Positions 23,405-35,800 are shown, counted from the stretch's first letter. The stretch: DNA of 64,000 nucleotides from Conus ventricosus (GCA_018398815.1 CM031601.1:20542664-20606663); one strand, 5' to 3'. Translations and numbers: made by a program. Notes: generated from the letters alone by a model not told the origin.

Positions 23405-24340
23405 TGTGGATGACTACAGGTAGTGGACAAATGCAAGTGTATTGTTGGTACAGAAACTAGTCTACATTGAAGATGTATCTTAGTACTAGTAGTATCAAAG
23501 GTGTAACCTCCCTTACAGGTACTTAATCCTTACAGGTACTTAACTACCATTAAAGACTTGTACCTTCATTACAGATAGCGGACACAGTGAAGTTTGTACC
23601 TTTACTTCAGGTTGTGGACTGTATTGAAGGTTACCTTTACGAGGAAATGGACTACATTGTAGGTGTTCCTTTACTATAGGCAGTGGACTGTACTGTAGGC
23701 CTTCCTTTACCACTGGTAGTGGACTTCTTTGTAGGTGTGACTTCACTACAATAGAAGACTACATTGTAGGTGTAATTTTACTGCAGGTTATGACTACATT
23801 GTAGGTATACCTTCGTGTGGACTACATTGCAAGTGTGCCTTTACTACAGGCAGTCGACTACATTTTAGGTGTACCTTTACTAAAGGTAATCAACTAAATT
23901 GTAGGTGTACCTTTACTATAGGTAGTGGACCACATTGTAGGTGTACATACCTTGATTACAGGCAGTGAACTACATTGTAGGTGTACCCTTATCATAGATA
24001 GTGAAGTGTATTTTACTAAAGATAGTGAATGACATTGTAGGTTTACCTTTACTACAGGTTATGTCTGTATTGTAGGGGTACCTTTAGAACAGGTATTGGA
24101 CTACATTTTAGGTGTACCTTATCTACAGGCAGTAGACTACATTTTAGATGTACATTTCTACAGTTAGTGAACTAAATCATAGGTATCTCATTACTACAAA
24201 TAGTAGATAACAGTGTAAAGTTTTATACTTTACCACAAGTAATAGATTACTGCGAGTTTTATCTCTTCTCTAGGTAAGAGCAGTGCCTTTACTGCACATA
24301 ATGGACTACATAGTAAGAATTGTATTTTGTCATGTCCTTA
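23405..24340. repeat. ~36 bp minisatellite reaching the exon 4 acceptor
   Basis: Degenerate units of about 36 bp, GGACTACATTGTAGGTGTAC then CTTTACTACAGGTAGT, recur through the end of intron 3. Each unit contains CTTTACTACAG/GTAG, which resembles a 3' splice site. The last recognisable unit (AATGGACTACATAGTAAG) is about 25 bases before the real acceptor. Confidence 0.85.
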
Positions 24341-24341
24341 G

Positions 24342-24381
24342 AAGTCGGCCACTGATCTGGTGACATCTAAACCATCTGCGG
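24342..24381 (+). CDS. CEP44: CEP44 coding exon 4 (40-base micro-exon)
   Basis: Bounded by TGTCCTTAG/AAG and GCGG/GTAAGT, both good splice sites. It reads KSATDLVTSKPSA and ends with one base of a split codon. Entry phase 0 matches the exit of exon 3 in its second frame, and exit phase 1 matches exon 5. The peptide itself is too short and polar to recognise; the call rests on splice sites, phase and position between supported exons. In the family this region is a variable linker after the N-terminal domain. Confidence 0.6.
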
Positions 24382-24764
24382 GTAAGTAGTGCTTCAAACA
24401 CTTTTTTCTTCTTCAGAGATTGAGTGATTGCTGTCTCTTTTTTTCTTTAAAAAAACAAAACAAAACAACAACTGTGGTCAGAGAGCAAGTATTGGTAATA
24501 GTTGAACATGTACAAGAAACTCGGAAGGAAATTACTATGACTGTCAGTAGGTATAGTGTAAAATCTGATTTTGATGTTCAAAACTGTTCAGTTCGGAATT
24601 TTAATGTATAAATCATTTGGATCAGTCATAGGCAACATGATAGAGTTATTCTTTACATAGTCAGTCTGCCACTGTCCTATAGGTTGTCTTGGAGAAGGAG
24701 TGATTGTGACATGTACCCACACAAAGCAAGCTTAAATTTGCCCTCTACTGTAGTTTTAGTATGT
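24382..24764. other. Start of intron 4, no gene seen
   Basis: Unique AT-rich sequence between exon 4 and the 59-bp array. Confidence 0.6.
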
Positions 24765-27640
24765 CTTTAACAGGGAGTGTAGCAAGATTCATGTCCATCC
24801 TTACTGTGCCTTTTAGGATATGTTTTACAGGCAGTTACTGTGAGATTCATGTCCACCCTGTTCAGTTCCTTTTAGGATATGTTTTACAGGGAGTTACTGT
24901 GAGATTCAAGTCCACCCTGTACAGTTCCTTTTAGGATATATTTTACAGAGAGTCACAGTGAGATTCATGTCCACCCTGTACTGTTCCTTTTAGGATATAT
25001 TTCACAGGGAGTCACAGTGAAATTCATGTCCACCCTGTACAGTTCCTTTTAGGATATATTTCACAGGGAGTCACAGTGAGATTCATGTCCACCCTGTACA
25101 GTTCCTTTTAGGAATATATTTCACAGGGAGTCACAGTGAGATTCAAGTCCACCCTGTACAGTTCCTTTTAGGATATATTTTACAGAGAGCCACAGTGAGA
25201 TTCATGTCCACCTGTACTGTTCCTTTTAGGATATATTTCACAGGGAGTTACTGTGAGATTCATGTCCACCCTGTACTGTTCATTTTAGGATATATTTCAC
25301 AGGGAGTCACAGTGAGATTCATGTCCAACCTGTACTGTTTCCTTTTAGGATATATTTCACAGGGAGTTACTGTGAGATTCATGTCCAGTGTGTGCAGTTC
25401 CTTTTAGGATATATTTCACAGGGAGTCACAGTGAAATTCATGTCCACCCTGTACAGTTCCTTTTAGGATATATTCACAGGGAGTCACAGTGAGATTCAAG
25501 TCCACCCTTTACAGTTCCTTTTAGGATATATTTCACAGGGAGTCACAGTGAAATTCATGTCCACAGTTCCTTTTAGGATATATTTCACAGGGAGTCACAG
25601 TGAGATTCATGTCCACCCTGTACAGTTCGTTTTAGGATATATTTCACAGGGAGTCACAGTGAGATTCATGTCCACCTGTACTGTTCCTTTTAGGATATAT
25701 TTCACTGGGAGTCACAGTGAGATTCATGTCCAGTGTGTGCAGTTCCTTTTAGGATATATTTCACAGGGAGTCACAGTGAGATCATGTCCACCTTGTACTG
25801 TTCCTTTTAGGATATATTTCACAGGGAGTTACTGTGAGATTCATGTTCAGCCTGTGCTGTTCCTTTTAGGATATATTTCACTGGGGGTCACAGTGAGATT
25901 CATGTCCAGTGTGTACAGTTCTTTTAGGATATATTTCACTGGGAGTTACTGTGAGATTCATGTCCAGTGTGTGCAGTTCCTTTTAGGATATATTTTACTA
26001 GGAGTCACAGTGAGATTCATTTCCAATGTGTACAGTTCCTTTTAGGATAATTTCACTGGGAGTCACAGTGGGATTCATGTCCAGTGTGTGCAGTTCCTTT
26101 TAGGATATATTTCACTGGGAATCACTGTGAGATTCATGTCCACCCTGTGCTGTTCCTTTTAGGATATATTTCACTGGGGTCACAGTGAGATTCATGTCCA
26201 GTGTGTACAGTTCCTTTTAGGATATATTTCACTGGGAGTTACTGTGAGATTCATGTCCACCCTGTACTGTTCCTTTTAGGATATATTTCACAGGGAGTCA
26301 CAGTGAGATTCATGTCCACCCTGTACAGTTCCTTTTAGGATATATTTCACTGGGAGTTACTGTGAGATTCATGTCCAGTGTGTGCAGTTCCTTTTAGGAT
26401 ATATTTTACTAGGAGTCACAGTGAGATTCATTTCCATGTGTACAGTTCCTTTTAGGATATATTTCACTGGGAGTCACAGTGAGATTCATGTCCAGTGTGT
26501 GCAGTTCCTTTTAGGATATATTTCACTGGGAGTCACTGTGAGATTCATGTCCAGTGTGTTCAGTTCCTTTTAGGATATATTTCACTGGGAATCTGTGAGA
26601 TTCATTTCCAATGTGTACAGTTTCTTTTAGGATATATTTCACTGGAGTCACAGTGAGATTCATGTCCAGTGTGTACAGTTCCTTTTAGGATATATTTCAC
26701 TGGGAATCACTGTGAGATTCATGTCCAGTGTTTACAGTTCCTTTTAGGAATTCACTGGGAGTTATAGCGAGATTCATGTCCACCCTGTACTGTTCATTTT
26801 AGGATATATTTCACTGGGAGTTATAGCGAGATTCATGTCCACCCTGTGCTGTTCATTTCGGATATATTTCACAGGGAGTTACTGTGAGATTCATGTTCAC
26901 CCTGTACTGTTCCTTTTAGGATATATTTCACTGGGAGTCACAGTGAGATTCATGTCCATTGTGTACAGTTCCTTTTAGGATATATTTCACAGGGAGTCAC
27001 AGTGAGATTCATGTCCAACCTGTACTGTTCCTTTTAGGATATATTTCACAGGGAGTTACTGTGAGATTCATGTCCACCCTGTACAGTTCCTTTTAGGATA
27101 TGTTTCACAGGGAGTTATAGCGAGATTCATGTCCACCCTCTACTGTTCATTTTAGGATATATTTTACGGGGAGTTACAGTGAGATTCATGTCCACCCTGT
27201 ACTGTTCCGTTCGGGATGCTGTGGACAGTGAATGATGGTGAGGTACATGTCCCACTGTACTCATATTTTTAGGATTCTTGAACAGGGAGTTATAGTCAGA
27301 CACATGCCCATCATCGTCAGTTCCATTTAGGAAGCCTTGTATAGTTAATTATGGTTAGGTACATGTCCACTTGCTGCTGTTCTTTTGGGGATGTGGATGT
27401 CTAGGACAGGGTCTCATGGCATTCAGGTCCACCTTTCTCTTGTTCCTTTTTGGATGTCTTGGACAGGGATTCATTGCACGATACATGCTCACCCTCTACT
27501 GTTCCAGTTTAAGATATCTTGGATATGGAGTCATAGCGAAATACATGTCCAACTGTACTGTTCCTTTTTGAATATCTTGGATAGGGAGTTATGGTCTGAT
27601 ACAGGTCCACCCTCTGCTGAGTGGAGAGAGCATAAATTTC
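24765..27640. repeat. 59 bp minisatellite
   Basis: The unit is GATATATTTCACAGGGAGTC, then ACAGTGAGATTCATGTCCAC and CCTGTACAGTTCCTTTTAG, 59 bp, roughly 45 copies. Variants alternate ACAGGG with ACTGGG and CACCCTGTAC with CAGTGTGTGC. Each unit ends in TTCCTTTTAG, a splice-acceptor-like motif. From about 27200 the units become degenerate and longer. Confidence 0.95.
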
Positions 27641-28268
27641 AGTTATCCCTCAGAAGGTTTACTTGTCCAAGACAATGGGATGAGTGGGTATGTCAAGCCC
27701 TGGCATGTATGCATGCCTGTATATCATACTGTAAATTTGTCAGTAATACGCCATTGATAATGAGCATTTGTGGATTGGATTCTTGTGTGTGGGTGTATAC
27801 ATGTGTATCTAGGACTTAAGACAAACGCTGTATAAATGAATCGCCTTATTATGACGCAAGAAAGCTGACAAGGGAAACATTATCACACCTACCTCTCCTT
27901 GTTTTACAGCAGCTGTACCTTTATGATACAAATCCAGGTAAAGAAGCTCACATTAACTTCAAATCATAATCTTTTCTTTGGTTCATTGCAAAACTTAGAG
28001 ACAGCCGCCAAGACAGTGGAGTTATGGAAACTCTGAATGTCACGTCGCAGGCAGGACAGAACTATATAATAAGCATGACATCTACTCTGCTTATAACCAT
28101 TACTGTGGTTGTAGAGTTTGATGATGACTTCAGTAAGCCTCCTCCGTAAGTGCAGTCGTTTGTGCTGAACCAAGTACAGTATGCAACACAGCAGCTATTT
28201 CGAAAAGAGTAAGTCCAAAAAGAAAAACAGAACACACAATACAGTAGCCATTTTGAAAGATGTAAGAA
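27641..28268. other. Intron 4, no gene seen
   Basis: Unique sequence. TTTTACAG/CAGC near 27908 looks like an acceptor, but the codon continuation in the required phase hits a stop at once. The last 14 bases (28255-28268) are the left target-site duplication of the following SINE. Confidence 0.5.
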
Positions 28269-28543
28269 TGAGACTATAAGCCGAGGTTCCGTGTGTGAAC
28301 GCACACACAACATCTTGCACACACGTAAAATCCCATAACCACCTTTCGGAAGAGAAGGCCAGTTTGGCCGTTGGTATGGATGACACGTTACACATAGCAT
28401 GCACCTTCCCCGAAGATGGAGTACGGCTGCCTTAATGGTGGGATAAAAAATGGTCATACACACAAAACTCCACTGCCTGTCTATACAGGGAGTGTCCACA
28501 GGAGTATCAGCCTGCGTACGCAGAAAGAAAGAAAGAAAAAAAA
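28269..28543 (+). mobile_element. 5'-truncated SINE, same family as the 53 and 61 kb copies
   Basis: Flanked by a perfect 14-bp duplication GAAAGATGTAAGAA (28255-28268 and 28544-28557), showing target-primed insertion. The body has ACTATAAGCCGAGGTTCC, TTCGGAAGAGAAGGCCAGTT and TTGGTATGGATGACACGTTA, shared in reverse orientation with the SINEs at 53 and 61 kb. The tRNA head is missing. It ends GCCTGCGTACGCAGAAAG with an A-rich GAAA tail. Confidence 0.85.
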
Positions 28544-28599
28544 GAAAGATGTAAGAAACAAGAAAAATATCAGCTGCCATCATGGCATCTGGCTAAGTG

Positions 28600-30300
28600 T
28601 CACGGTCACTAAGCCGGACGGCCCTACCACCCATACCCACACCTATCACACTCTAAGTCAGACAACACAGCACACTAACACAGCTTTACAACCATGCCCA
28701 CTTCTTTATTTCACACACACACTATGGCGCCACCACTCACGTCCATCCACAACCGCATACCGGTATTCCACTTCTCCACTGACCCACACTACCCTGCTAC
28801 GACCTGGGGAACCCTAACCTATCCTAAAGTACCAGTTGCGGTATATCACTATGACCTGGGGACGCAGCGATAGCCCGCATACATGGTGGCTAACTACTAA
28901 GGACAAGGACTAACCCAAGGGACTCAAATCTCTAAACTACTGCCACCCACACCTCTCCCCAGGACCCACCCTTTTTTTTTTTTGACCCGGGACCACTACC
29001 GCACCGGTCGCTGCGTCTCTAAGGGAGGCAACGACAAGTACCCTACGCCGTGCTGGCCACTACGTCCCTAAAGGAGGCAGCAGCTAACACCCCTAGACCC
29101 TACTGCCTATTGCTACACCCCCTTCCTACCACAAAATTGGACAACCCATCCTCCCCGGAAAACTCCACTCCTCGACGCTGTCTGTGGCCCCTCACAGGCT
29201 GACACCTCCCTGGAAGACCCTGCCCCTTGGTGCTGTCCGTGGCCCCTCGCAGGCTGACTCCTCCACGGAAGACCCTGCTCCTCGGCGCTGTCTGTGGCCT
29301 CACGCAAGCCGACTCCTCCCCTTGGAACACACTCACACACACACCCGGCCTCCTGTCAGTGGGCCCAACTCTTGAAGGCTCCACTGGAACTGAGGGTGAA
29401 GGAAAACCTGGTGCAGGACCCCCTCACAAGGCGCCTGAACAGGGCGGTCCTTCCCTCCTGGAAGAGGAACAGGTGGCAGGAGAACTGCCTCACAGACGGC
29501 AGATGGCCTGGGTGGACTTCCCCTCCCGGAAGCGCACAGGTAGCAGGAGGAGAACTGTCTCAGACGGCAGACGGCCCGGGTAGTCTCCCCCTCCCGGGAG
29601 AGCACGGGTAAGAGGACGTCGCTGCTTACCTGCCAGCACGCAGCCGCTGACTGCGGTGATCCGGCCCCAGCCTCAGGACAGAAGCAGATACCTGCTGAAA
29701 CAGCTGGACAGACAGACGATCAACCACACCAGTTCTGCAACTGGCTGAGAGTGGCTGCCAACAAAGACGACACAGACTCGGCACAGGCCAAGGGCACACC
29801 TACCTGACGAGGACCTGGCCCTAACTATGACTCGAAGTCACTCACTCAGCAGAACTAACGGCGCTGCCGTCGCACTTACAAGGAGCACGTCAACTCCAAC
29901 GAACACCAGGGACCGAAGTGCAGCTACCCCAACGCATTCCGCCCTGCTCAGAATCAAGCGAACTCCACTCACAACACAAAACAACCATTGGTCAGAACAG
30001 TGTATCCCTCTGCAGAGCTGACACACCTGACCAACGGACTAGTTGCTGCTCGTGCAACAACACGACAATTTACCACAACAACTCACTGACTTGACAACAC
30101 AACAACAGCTGATATCCTGCCCCGCCCCCTCTGGTGAAAAACCAAAGTAACAAAAGGGTAACAGTCGAAACGAAACCAACCTCCCGCTTCCACTCCTTCC
30201 GTAAGTGAAGACTGGAATTCAAGAATATTGTATGTCCTACTTCCCCAGCCCCCCTACCTAGCCTAACCTTCCAACCTAACCCCGAGGAACTTAGCCTAAC
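28600..30300. other. GC-rich, CC-rich island of unknown origin
   Basis: From TGTCACGGTCACTAAGCC the base composition changes sharply to C-rich, unlike the AT-rich introns. It contains three tandem ~63 bp units (29150-29320; core GACGCTGTCTGTGGCCCCTC, then GGCTGACTCCTCC). The TGTCACGG start resembles some LTR ends, but I found no matching 3' end, duplication, primer site or protein. Short frames on both strands are compositional. Confidence 0.45.
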
Positions 30301-30324
30301 CCCCATCTAACTAACACCCCAACC

Positions 30325-30455
30325 TTACACACGCGTGCGCGCGCACGCACGCATACACACACGCACGCACGCACGCACACACACACACACACACATATAC
30401 CCATATGCACACACACACACGCACGCTCGCGCGCATACGCGCACACGCTCTCTAT
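30325..30455. repeat. (CA)n/(CG)-rich microsatellite
   Basis: Alternating CACA, CGCA and CGCG stretches in three blocks. Confidence 0.9.
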
Positions 30456-30787
30456 CTTGAACCACCACTCTGAACAAATGGACGTGCTGGTTCAGTACCG
30501 CTGATCGGTGACACTCAGTAACTCTTGAAATTTTCAAGAGAAATTCCATAAACAAAAATGCTTCAAATAGTGCTGTTTTAAGGTTAAATTTATGATGAAT
30601 AGTTTGATCATATTGCCTTTTGCTTGGCCAGGATTAAGAAGTTACTTTTAAGTGAACATCATCAACATGTGTATCAAAATGGCTCTACTCACCAGATGAT
30701 TTTCAGGAATGAAAAATTAGAGCATGTAAACCAGGTTGGTATGTTATTGAGACTCATGTTAAATGAACTCCATTGTAAGTCTGTATA

Positions 30788-30796
<9 letters not shown>

Positions 30797-30841
<45 letters not shown>
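30797..30841. repeat. (GT)n microsatellite
   Basis: About 45 bases of pure GT. Confidence 0.95.
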
Positions 30842-30843
<2 letters not shown>

Positions 30844-31040
30844 AGAAACTCTAAACATACATAGAGAATGAAAAGCCTTGATTCTACATCTGAAGAAAGT
30901 AATATGACAGGTGCTTGATACGTAGAAGCACATAGGTTAGCAGCCACAGATGACAAGTCCTAGGTAGATGGAAGTGTATAAGGCAGTAGCTAAAACAGCC
31001 ATACTGAAAGTATATGCAACATGATGTTACATCATTTCAG

Positions 31041-31309
31041 AAGGCGCACCAAGTCGCAAAGTGTCAGCCAAAGACCGGGCTAAGTCAGTGTCTGCTGTAA
31101 TGGGCTTCAGTGAGACTGGTTGGCAGCTCAAATTGGCTACTTGCGGCCCAACGACAAAGAGAAAGGCAGAGAAAACTGGGTAGAGAGCAGTAGCATGGAC
31201 AGCCAGCATGAGGAGGGGCCCAAGCCCGGGGTGGTGGCCAGTGTGGTGCGAGAGTTCTCCCCCAACTCGGCAAAGTCCTGTCCTGTGGGAGTGGCGCACA
31301 TGCCACACG
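31041..31309 (+). CDS. CEP44: CEP44 coding exon 5, with an apparent one-base frame break
   Basis: The acceptor CATTTCAG/AA joins in phase with exon 4 and gives GAPSRKVSAKDRAKSVSA and VMGFSETG. Near 31118-31122 the frame must shift by one (a missing base) to continue LAAQIGYLRPNDKEKGREN, then GVVASVVREFSPNSAKS up to MPH and donor CACG/GTAGGT. Staying in the first frame ends at TAG about 31185. The exit phase (one base) fits exon 6. The composition, Ser/Lys/Asp/Pro-rich, suits the variable central linker of CEP44 (residues about 163-252). Attribution is by splice phase and position rather than by clear homology. Confidence 0.65.
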
Positions 31310-31887
31310 GTAGGTGTTGCTGTGTTGGGTGTTTGGCCACAACATTGAATCCTTGAATGGCTGACGTAGGGTAAGCATTGGCATGAAAAGAGCAAGGAAG
31401 TGGAAGAAAAGGCGAAAAAGCTTGTTTCAAATCCCCTTTTAAGTTGTTAATTTTGTTTTTAAAGGTTGATCTGTTTTGACATCTGAAAGCATTAGGTGTG
31501 AATTTTTATTTTCTTTATCTGTTTTAGTTTTTCTTATTAGAAAACAGTTGGTAAGTAGATTATGAGTATTTGCCACAGATGAATTGTGCTTAGTGCACAG
31601 ATGGCTGGAGAAGATATGTGGATCTATTTAATTCTTTTATAATAAAAAAAATTTTCAGCGTCATAGTTTGATGCTTTTTTTTTTAAATCAAAGGCAGCAA
31701 GACTATGATGTTTTCTTGTGAAGATTACTGTCAAATTCCAAATTCAGAAGTAAATATGTGCGTGTGTGCTTGTGCGTGTGTATATGTATGTGTATGTGCG
31801 TGTGTGTGTGTTTACATTGGTTTTCTCAAACGAAGGTAGGGTTACTACCTAAGAGAATTCAGAATTATGTCTTCCACAGTGATTTGT
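31310..31887. other. Intron 5, no gene seen
   Basis: AT-rich unique sequence with (GT)n-like stretch at 31757-31812. Confidence 0.6.
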
Positions 31888-32766
31888 TTAACTCATTGAA
31901 GACGCAACTTTCTGCCACAACCGTGAGACGCACTATTTTCGGTATTTTTACAAAAAATATACAGACAGAACCAAACCGAATACAACAATAAATATTATGA
32001 TTTTGAAAAGTTCAAATCATGTTCCTTTAGAAAAAAATACTAAAGTCCTGTGCTCAGTACACACTTCACTCGCCACTGGTTTGAAAAGTGTAGGTAAACA
32101 GCTATCAGCAAAAACTTTTTCTCTACATAAGTGTGGATGAAAAATCAATATGATCATAACTGTAGTCAACACAATGTGTAGCAAACACATAAAAACAATG
32201 TATCTTTCACACACACAGCTGTGTGCATGGTCTAAACGAACCTCAAACAGAGAGCTGCTGTCACATATTTGAAGAAAAAATGCAAAAATTCCATCATTTG
32301 GTATGTGCAACTCACCATCGTCACTCATATCCTCGCTGTCTGATTCGGCAAGTTCAGAAAACAGTTCGGAAAAGTTTGACAAGTTCGGAAAACAGTTCCA
32401 GTTCTTCGTTTGATCATTCTTCCATTATTCTTTCAATTACTGCTTGAAATAAGATGTTTCTGTTCGCTTCCACTCACCAACGCTTCGGTGCCGACAACAT
32501 GATGAACACGGGCAGCCATAGTTATCTCCAGCTATCCCATAATATGAGCGAAAAAGCAGAACCAGACGCGAGATATACATCAAGGGAGAGTACCACCTAA
32601 TAGAGAAGATCCTCAGCTTTCGGTAGATACCACGATTGTTTCCCTTAGACTGCACAGCTGCATGTGAAAATTTGAGTAAATCGTCGATCACCTGGCGGGC
32701 GATGCGTCTGTGCAAAGCACTCAACCCGTCGCCTGCCAGGTGATCGATGAGGCGGCAATGAGTTAA
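31888..32766 (-). mobile_element. piggyBac-like non-autonomous element
   Basis: TTAA at both ends (31888-31891 and 32763-32766) with inverted CTCATTG termini, and CTCATTGCCGCC on the right, as expected of piggyBac elements, which duplicate TTAA. The minus strand encodes an acidic stretch (SELAESDSEDMSDDGE, near 32320-32370) of the kind found at the N-terminus of piggyBac transposases, and another cysteine-rich frame (YYGIAGDNYGCPCSSCC, near 32490-32540). No catalytic DDE domain is present. About 879 bp long, in CEP44 intron 5. Confidence 0.6.
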
Positions 32767-33009
32767 ATTAAGGCAGCTGACTTTAGGGTTATTTTCATCA
32801 GAATCCCAAAATTTAGGATTACAAGGTTTTCTTAGTAACCTTATGTTGACAAATATCCATCACTATCTTCATTTATTTACATTGTTGAAGTTTCATTTCA
32901 CCTGAGTTCAAAGGAACAAGAAGGACTTGATAGATTACGAATGAGCATGTGCTTGTGTATGTGGTTGTACACAAGCATGTGTGCATGTAAACTTTATGAA
33001 ACATTAACC
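32767..33009. other. Intron 5, no gene seen
   Basis: Short unique stretch between the piggyBac-like element and the next array. Confidence 0.6.
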
Positions 33010-35090
33010 ATGATTGATGAGTACAGAGCAGATTTCTTTGCCCTGTTGTTGACCCTAAGTGAAGTGTAGGTATAGCTGTGTTCCCTTGATGATGTTAAGT
33101 AAAAAGTAGAGACTGTATGTTCCTTGTTGATTCTTAGTGAAGAGTGTAAGCTGCATGTTCCCTTGTTGATCCTCAGTGAAAAGTGTTGATTGTTATGCCC
33201 GTTTTTGATTGTAGGTGAAGAGTATAGACTGTATGTTCCCATGTTGATCCTAGAGTGAAGAGGGCACACTGTTGCGTCTTCCGCTGATGCTAAGTGAAGA
33301 GTGCCGACTTTAGTGTCCCATGTCGATCCTCAATGAAGAGCATTGACTATATATGTTCATCTGCTGATCCTAAGTGAAGAGTGCCGACTGTTAGGTTCTC
33401 TTGTGGATTTTACATGAAGAGTGCAGACTATATGTTCTCTTGTTGATCTTAAGTGAAGAGTACAGACTGTTACATCTCTTGATGATCCTAAATTGATCCT
33501 AAGTGAAGAGTGTCTTGTCATGTCTCCTGTCGATCCTAAGTGAAGTGTGTAGACTTTTATGTCCCTTGTTGATCCAAAATTGATGCTGAGTGAAGAGTGT
33601 AGACTCTCTGTCCTTTATATATCTTATGTGAAGAGTGTGCTCTGCTGGGTTCCCTTGCTGATTCTAGGCAAAGAATGCAGACTGCTATTTTCCTTGGTGA
33701 TCCTAAGTAAAGGGTGTTGTCTGTATGTTCTTATGTTCCTGTGTTGATAGTATGTGAAGTGTACTGACTGTATGTTCCCATGTTAACAGTATGTGAAGTG
33801 TACTGACTGTATGTTCACATGTTAATAATATGTGAAGTGTACTGACTGTATGTTCCCTTTTAATAGTATGTGAAGTGTACTGACTGTATGTTCCCATGTT
33901 AATAGTATGTGAAGTGCACTGATTGTATGTTCCCATGTTAACAGTATGTGAAGTGTACTGACTGTATGTTCACATGTGAAATGCACAGACTGTATGTTCC
34001 CTTGTTAACAGTATGTGAAGTGTACTGACTGTATGTTCCCATGTTAACAGTATGTGAAGTGTACTGACTGTATGTTCACATGTGAAATGCACAGACTGTA
34101 TGTTCCCTTGTTAACAGTATGTGAAGTGTACTGACTGTATGTTCCCTTGTTAACAGTATGTGAAGTGTACTGACTGTATGTTCCCTTGTTAACAGTATGT
34201 GAAGTGTACTGACTGTATGTTCACATGTTAATAGTATGTGAAGTGTACTGACTGTATGTTCCCTTGTTAACAGTATGTGAAGTGTACTGACTGTATGTTC
34301 CCATGTTAACAGTATGTGAAGTATACTGACTGTATGTTCCCTTGTTAACAGTATGTGAAGTGTACTGACTGTATGTTCCCTTGTTAACTGTATGTGAAGT
34401 GTACTGACTGTATGTTCCCATGTAAATAGTACGTGAAGTGTACTGACTGTATGTTCCCATGTTAACAGTATGTGAAGTGTACTGACTGTATGTTCCCTTG
34501 TTAATAGTATGTGAAGTGCACTGACTGTATGTTCCCTTGTTAATAGTTTGTGAAGTGTACTGACTGTATGTTCCCTTGTTAATAGTATGTGAAGTGTACT
34601 GACTGTATGTTTCCATATTAATAGTATGTGAAGTGCACTGACTGTATGTTCCCATATTAATAGGATGTGAAGTGCACTGACTGTATGTTCCCATGTTAAT
34701 AGTTTGTGAAGTGTACTGACTGTATATTAATATGTTCCCATGTTAGTAGTATGTGAAGTGCACTGACTGTATGTTTCCATATTAATAGTATGTGAAGTGC
34801 ACTGACTGTATGTTCCCATGTTAATAGTTTGTGAAGTGTACTGACTGTATATTAAATATGTTCCCATGTTAATAGTATGTAAAGTACACTGACTGTATCA
34901 TACAGTCAGTGTACTTTACATACTATTAACATGGGAGTTGTATGTTTCCATATTCATAGTATGTGAAGTGCACTGACTGTATGTTCCCTTGTTAATATAG
35001 TATGTGAAGTGTACTGACTGTATGTTCCCATGTTAATAGTATGTGAAGTGCACTGACTGTATGTTCCTGTAGTATGTGAAGAGTGCATAC
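33010..35090. repeat. 39 bp minisatellite, proximal and middle subfamilies
   Basis: From 33010 to about 33740 the unit is a diverged TTGATCCTAAGTGAAGAG, then TGTAGACTGT and ATGTTCCC. From 33740 to 35080 it becomes ATGTGAAGTGTACTGACTGT, then ATGTTCCCTTGTTAACAGT, 39 bp. Copies of the second type are very uniform. A perfect palindrome interrupts it at 34863-34935. Confidence 0.95.
34863..34935. repeat. Perfect 36-bp palindrome with one-base centre in the array
   Basis: The left arm (34863-34898) begins CCCATGTTAATAGTATG and the right arm (34900-34935) ends CATACTATTAACATGGG; the two are exact reverse complements around C34899. The arms are about one repeat unit long. Confidence 0.95.
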
Positions 35091-35800
35091 TGTATGTTCC
35101 ATTGTTGATCCTAAGTGAAGAGTGCAGACTGTAAGTTCCATTGCTGATCCAAAGTGAAGAGTGCACACTGTATGTTCCATTGCTGATCCAAAGTGAAGAG
35201 TGCACACTGTATGTTCCATTGCTGATCCAAAGTGAAGAGTGCACACTGTATGTTCCATTGCTGATCCAAAGTGAAGAGTGCACACTGTATGTTCCATTGC
35301 TGATCCAAAGTGAAGAGTGCAGACTGTATGTTCCATTGCTGATCCAAAGTGAAGAGTGCACACTGTATGTTCCATTGCTGATCCAAAGTGAAGAGTGCAC
35401 ACTGTATGTTCCATTGCTGATCCAAAGTGAAGAGTGCACACTGTATGTTCCATTGCTGATCCAAAGTGAAGAGTGCAACTGTATGTTCCATTGCTGATCC
35501 AAAGTGAAGAGTGCACACTGTATGTTCCATTGCTGATCCAAAGTGAAGAGTGCACACTGTATGTTCCATTGCTGATCCAAAGTGAAGAGTGCACACTGTA
35601 TGTTCCATTGCTGATCCAAAGTGAAGAGTGCACACTGTATGTTCCATTGCTGATCCAAAGTGAAGAGTGCACACTGTATGTTCCATTGCTGATCCAAAGT
35701 GAAGAGTGCACACTGTATGTTCCATGCACACTGTATGTTCCATTGCTGATCCAAAGTGAAGAGTGCAGACTGTATGTTCCATTGTTGATTCTAAGTGAAG
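35091..35800. repeat. 39 bp minisatellite, homogeneous subfamily
   Basis: Near-identical copies of AAGTGAAGAGTGCACACTGT then ATGTTCCATTGCTGATCCA (39 bp, 13 codons). The unit has no stop in several frames on both strands, so reading frames of 200-266 codons appear on each strand; they are artefacts of the period. A few copies have CAGACTGT instead of CACACTGT. Confidence 0.97.

Noticed and set aside
24765..27640. CRISPR array
   Set aside because: Repeat units follow each other directly without unique spacers, in a eukaryotic intron; this is a minisatellite. The same holds for all other arrays.
27909..27936. Micro-exon after TTTTACAG with donor CCAG/GTAAAG
   Set aside because: In the phase required by exon 4 it hits TGA almost at once.
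28597..30300. Solo LTR of a retrotransposon
   Set aside because: Only the TGTCACGG start is suggestive; no matching end, target duplication or primer-binding site was found.
30633..30735. Extra CEP44 exon reading IKKLLLSEHHQHVYQNG between an AG and a GT
   Set aside because: Its entry phase does not match exon 4, while exon 4 joins exon 5 directly in phase. It could be an alternative exon but nothing supports that.
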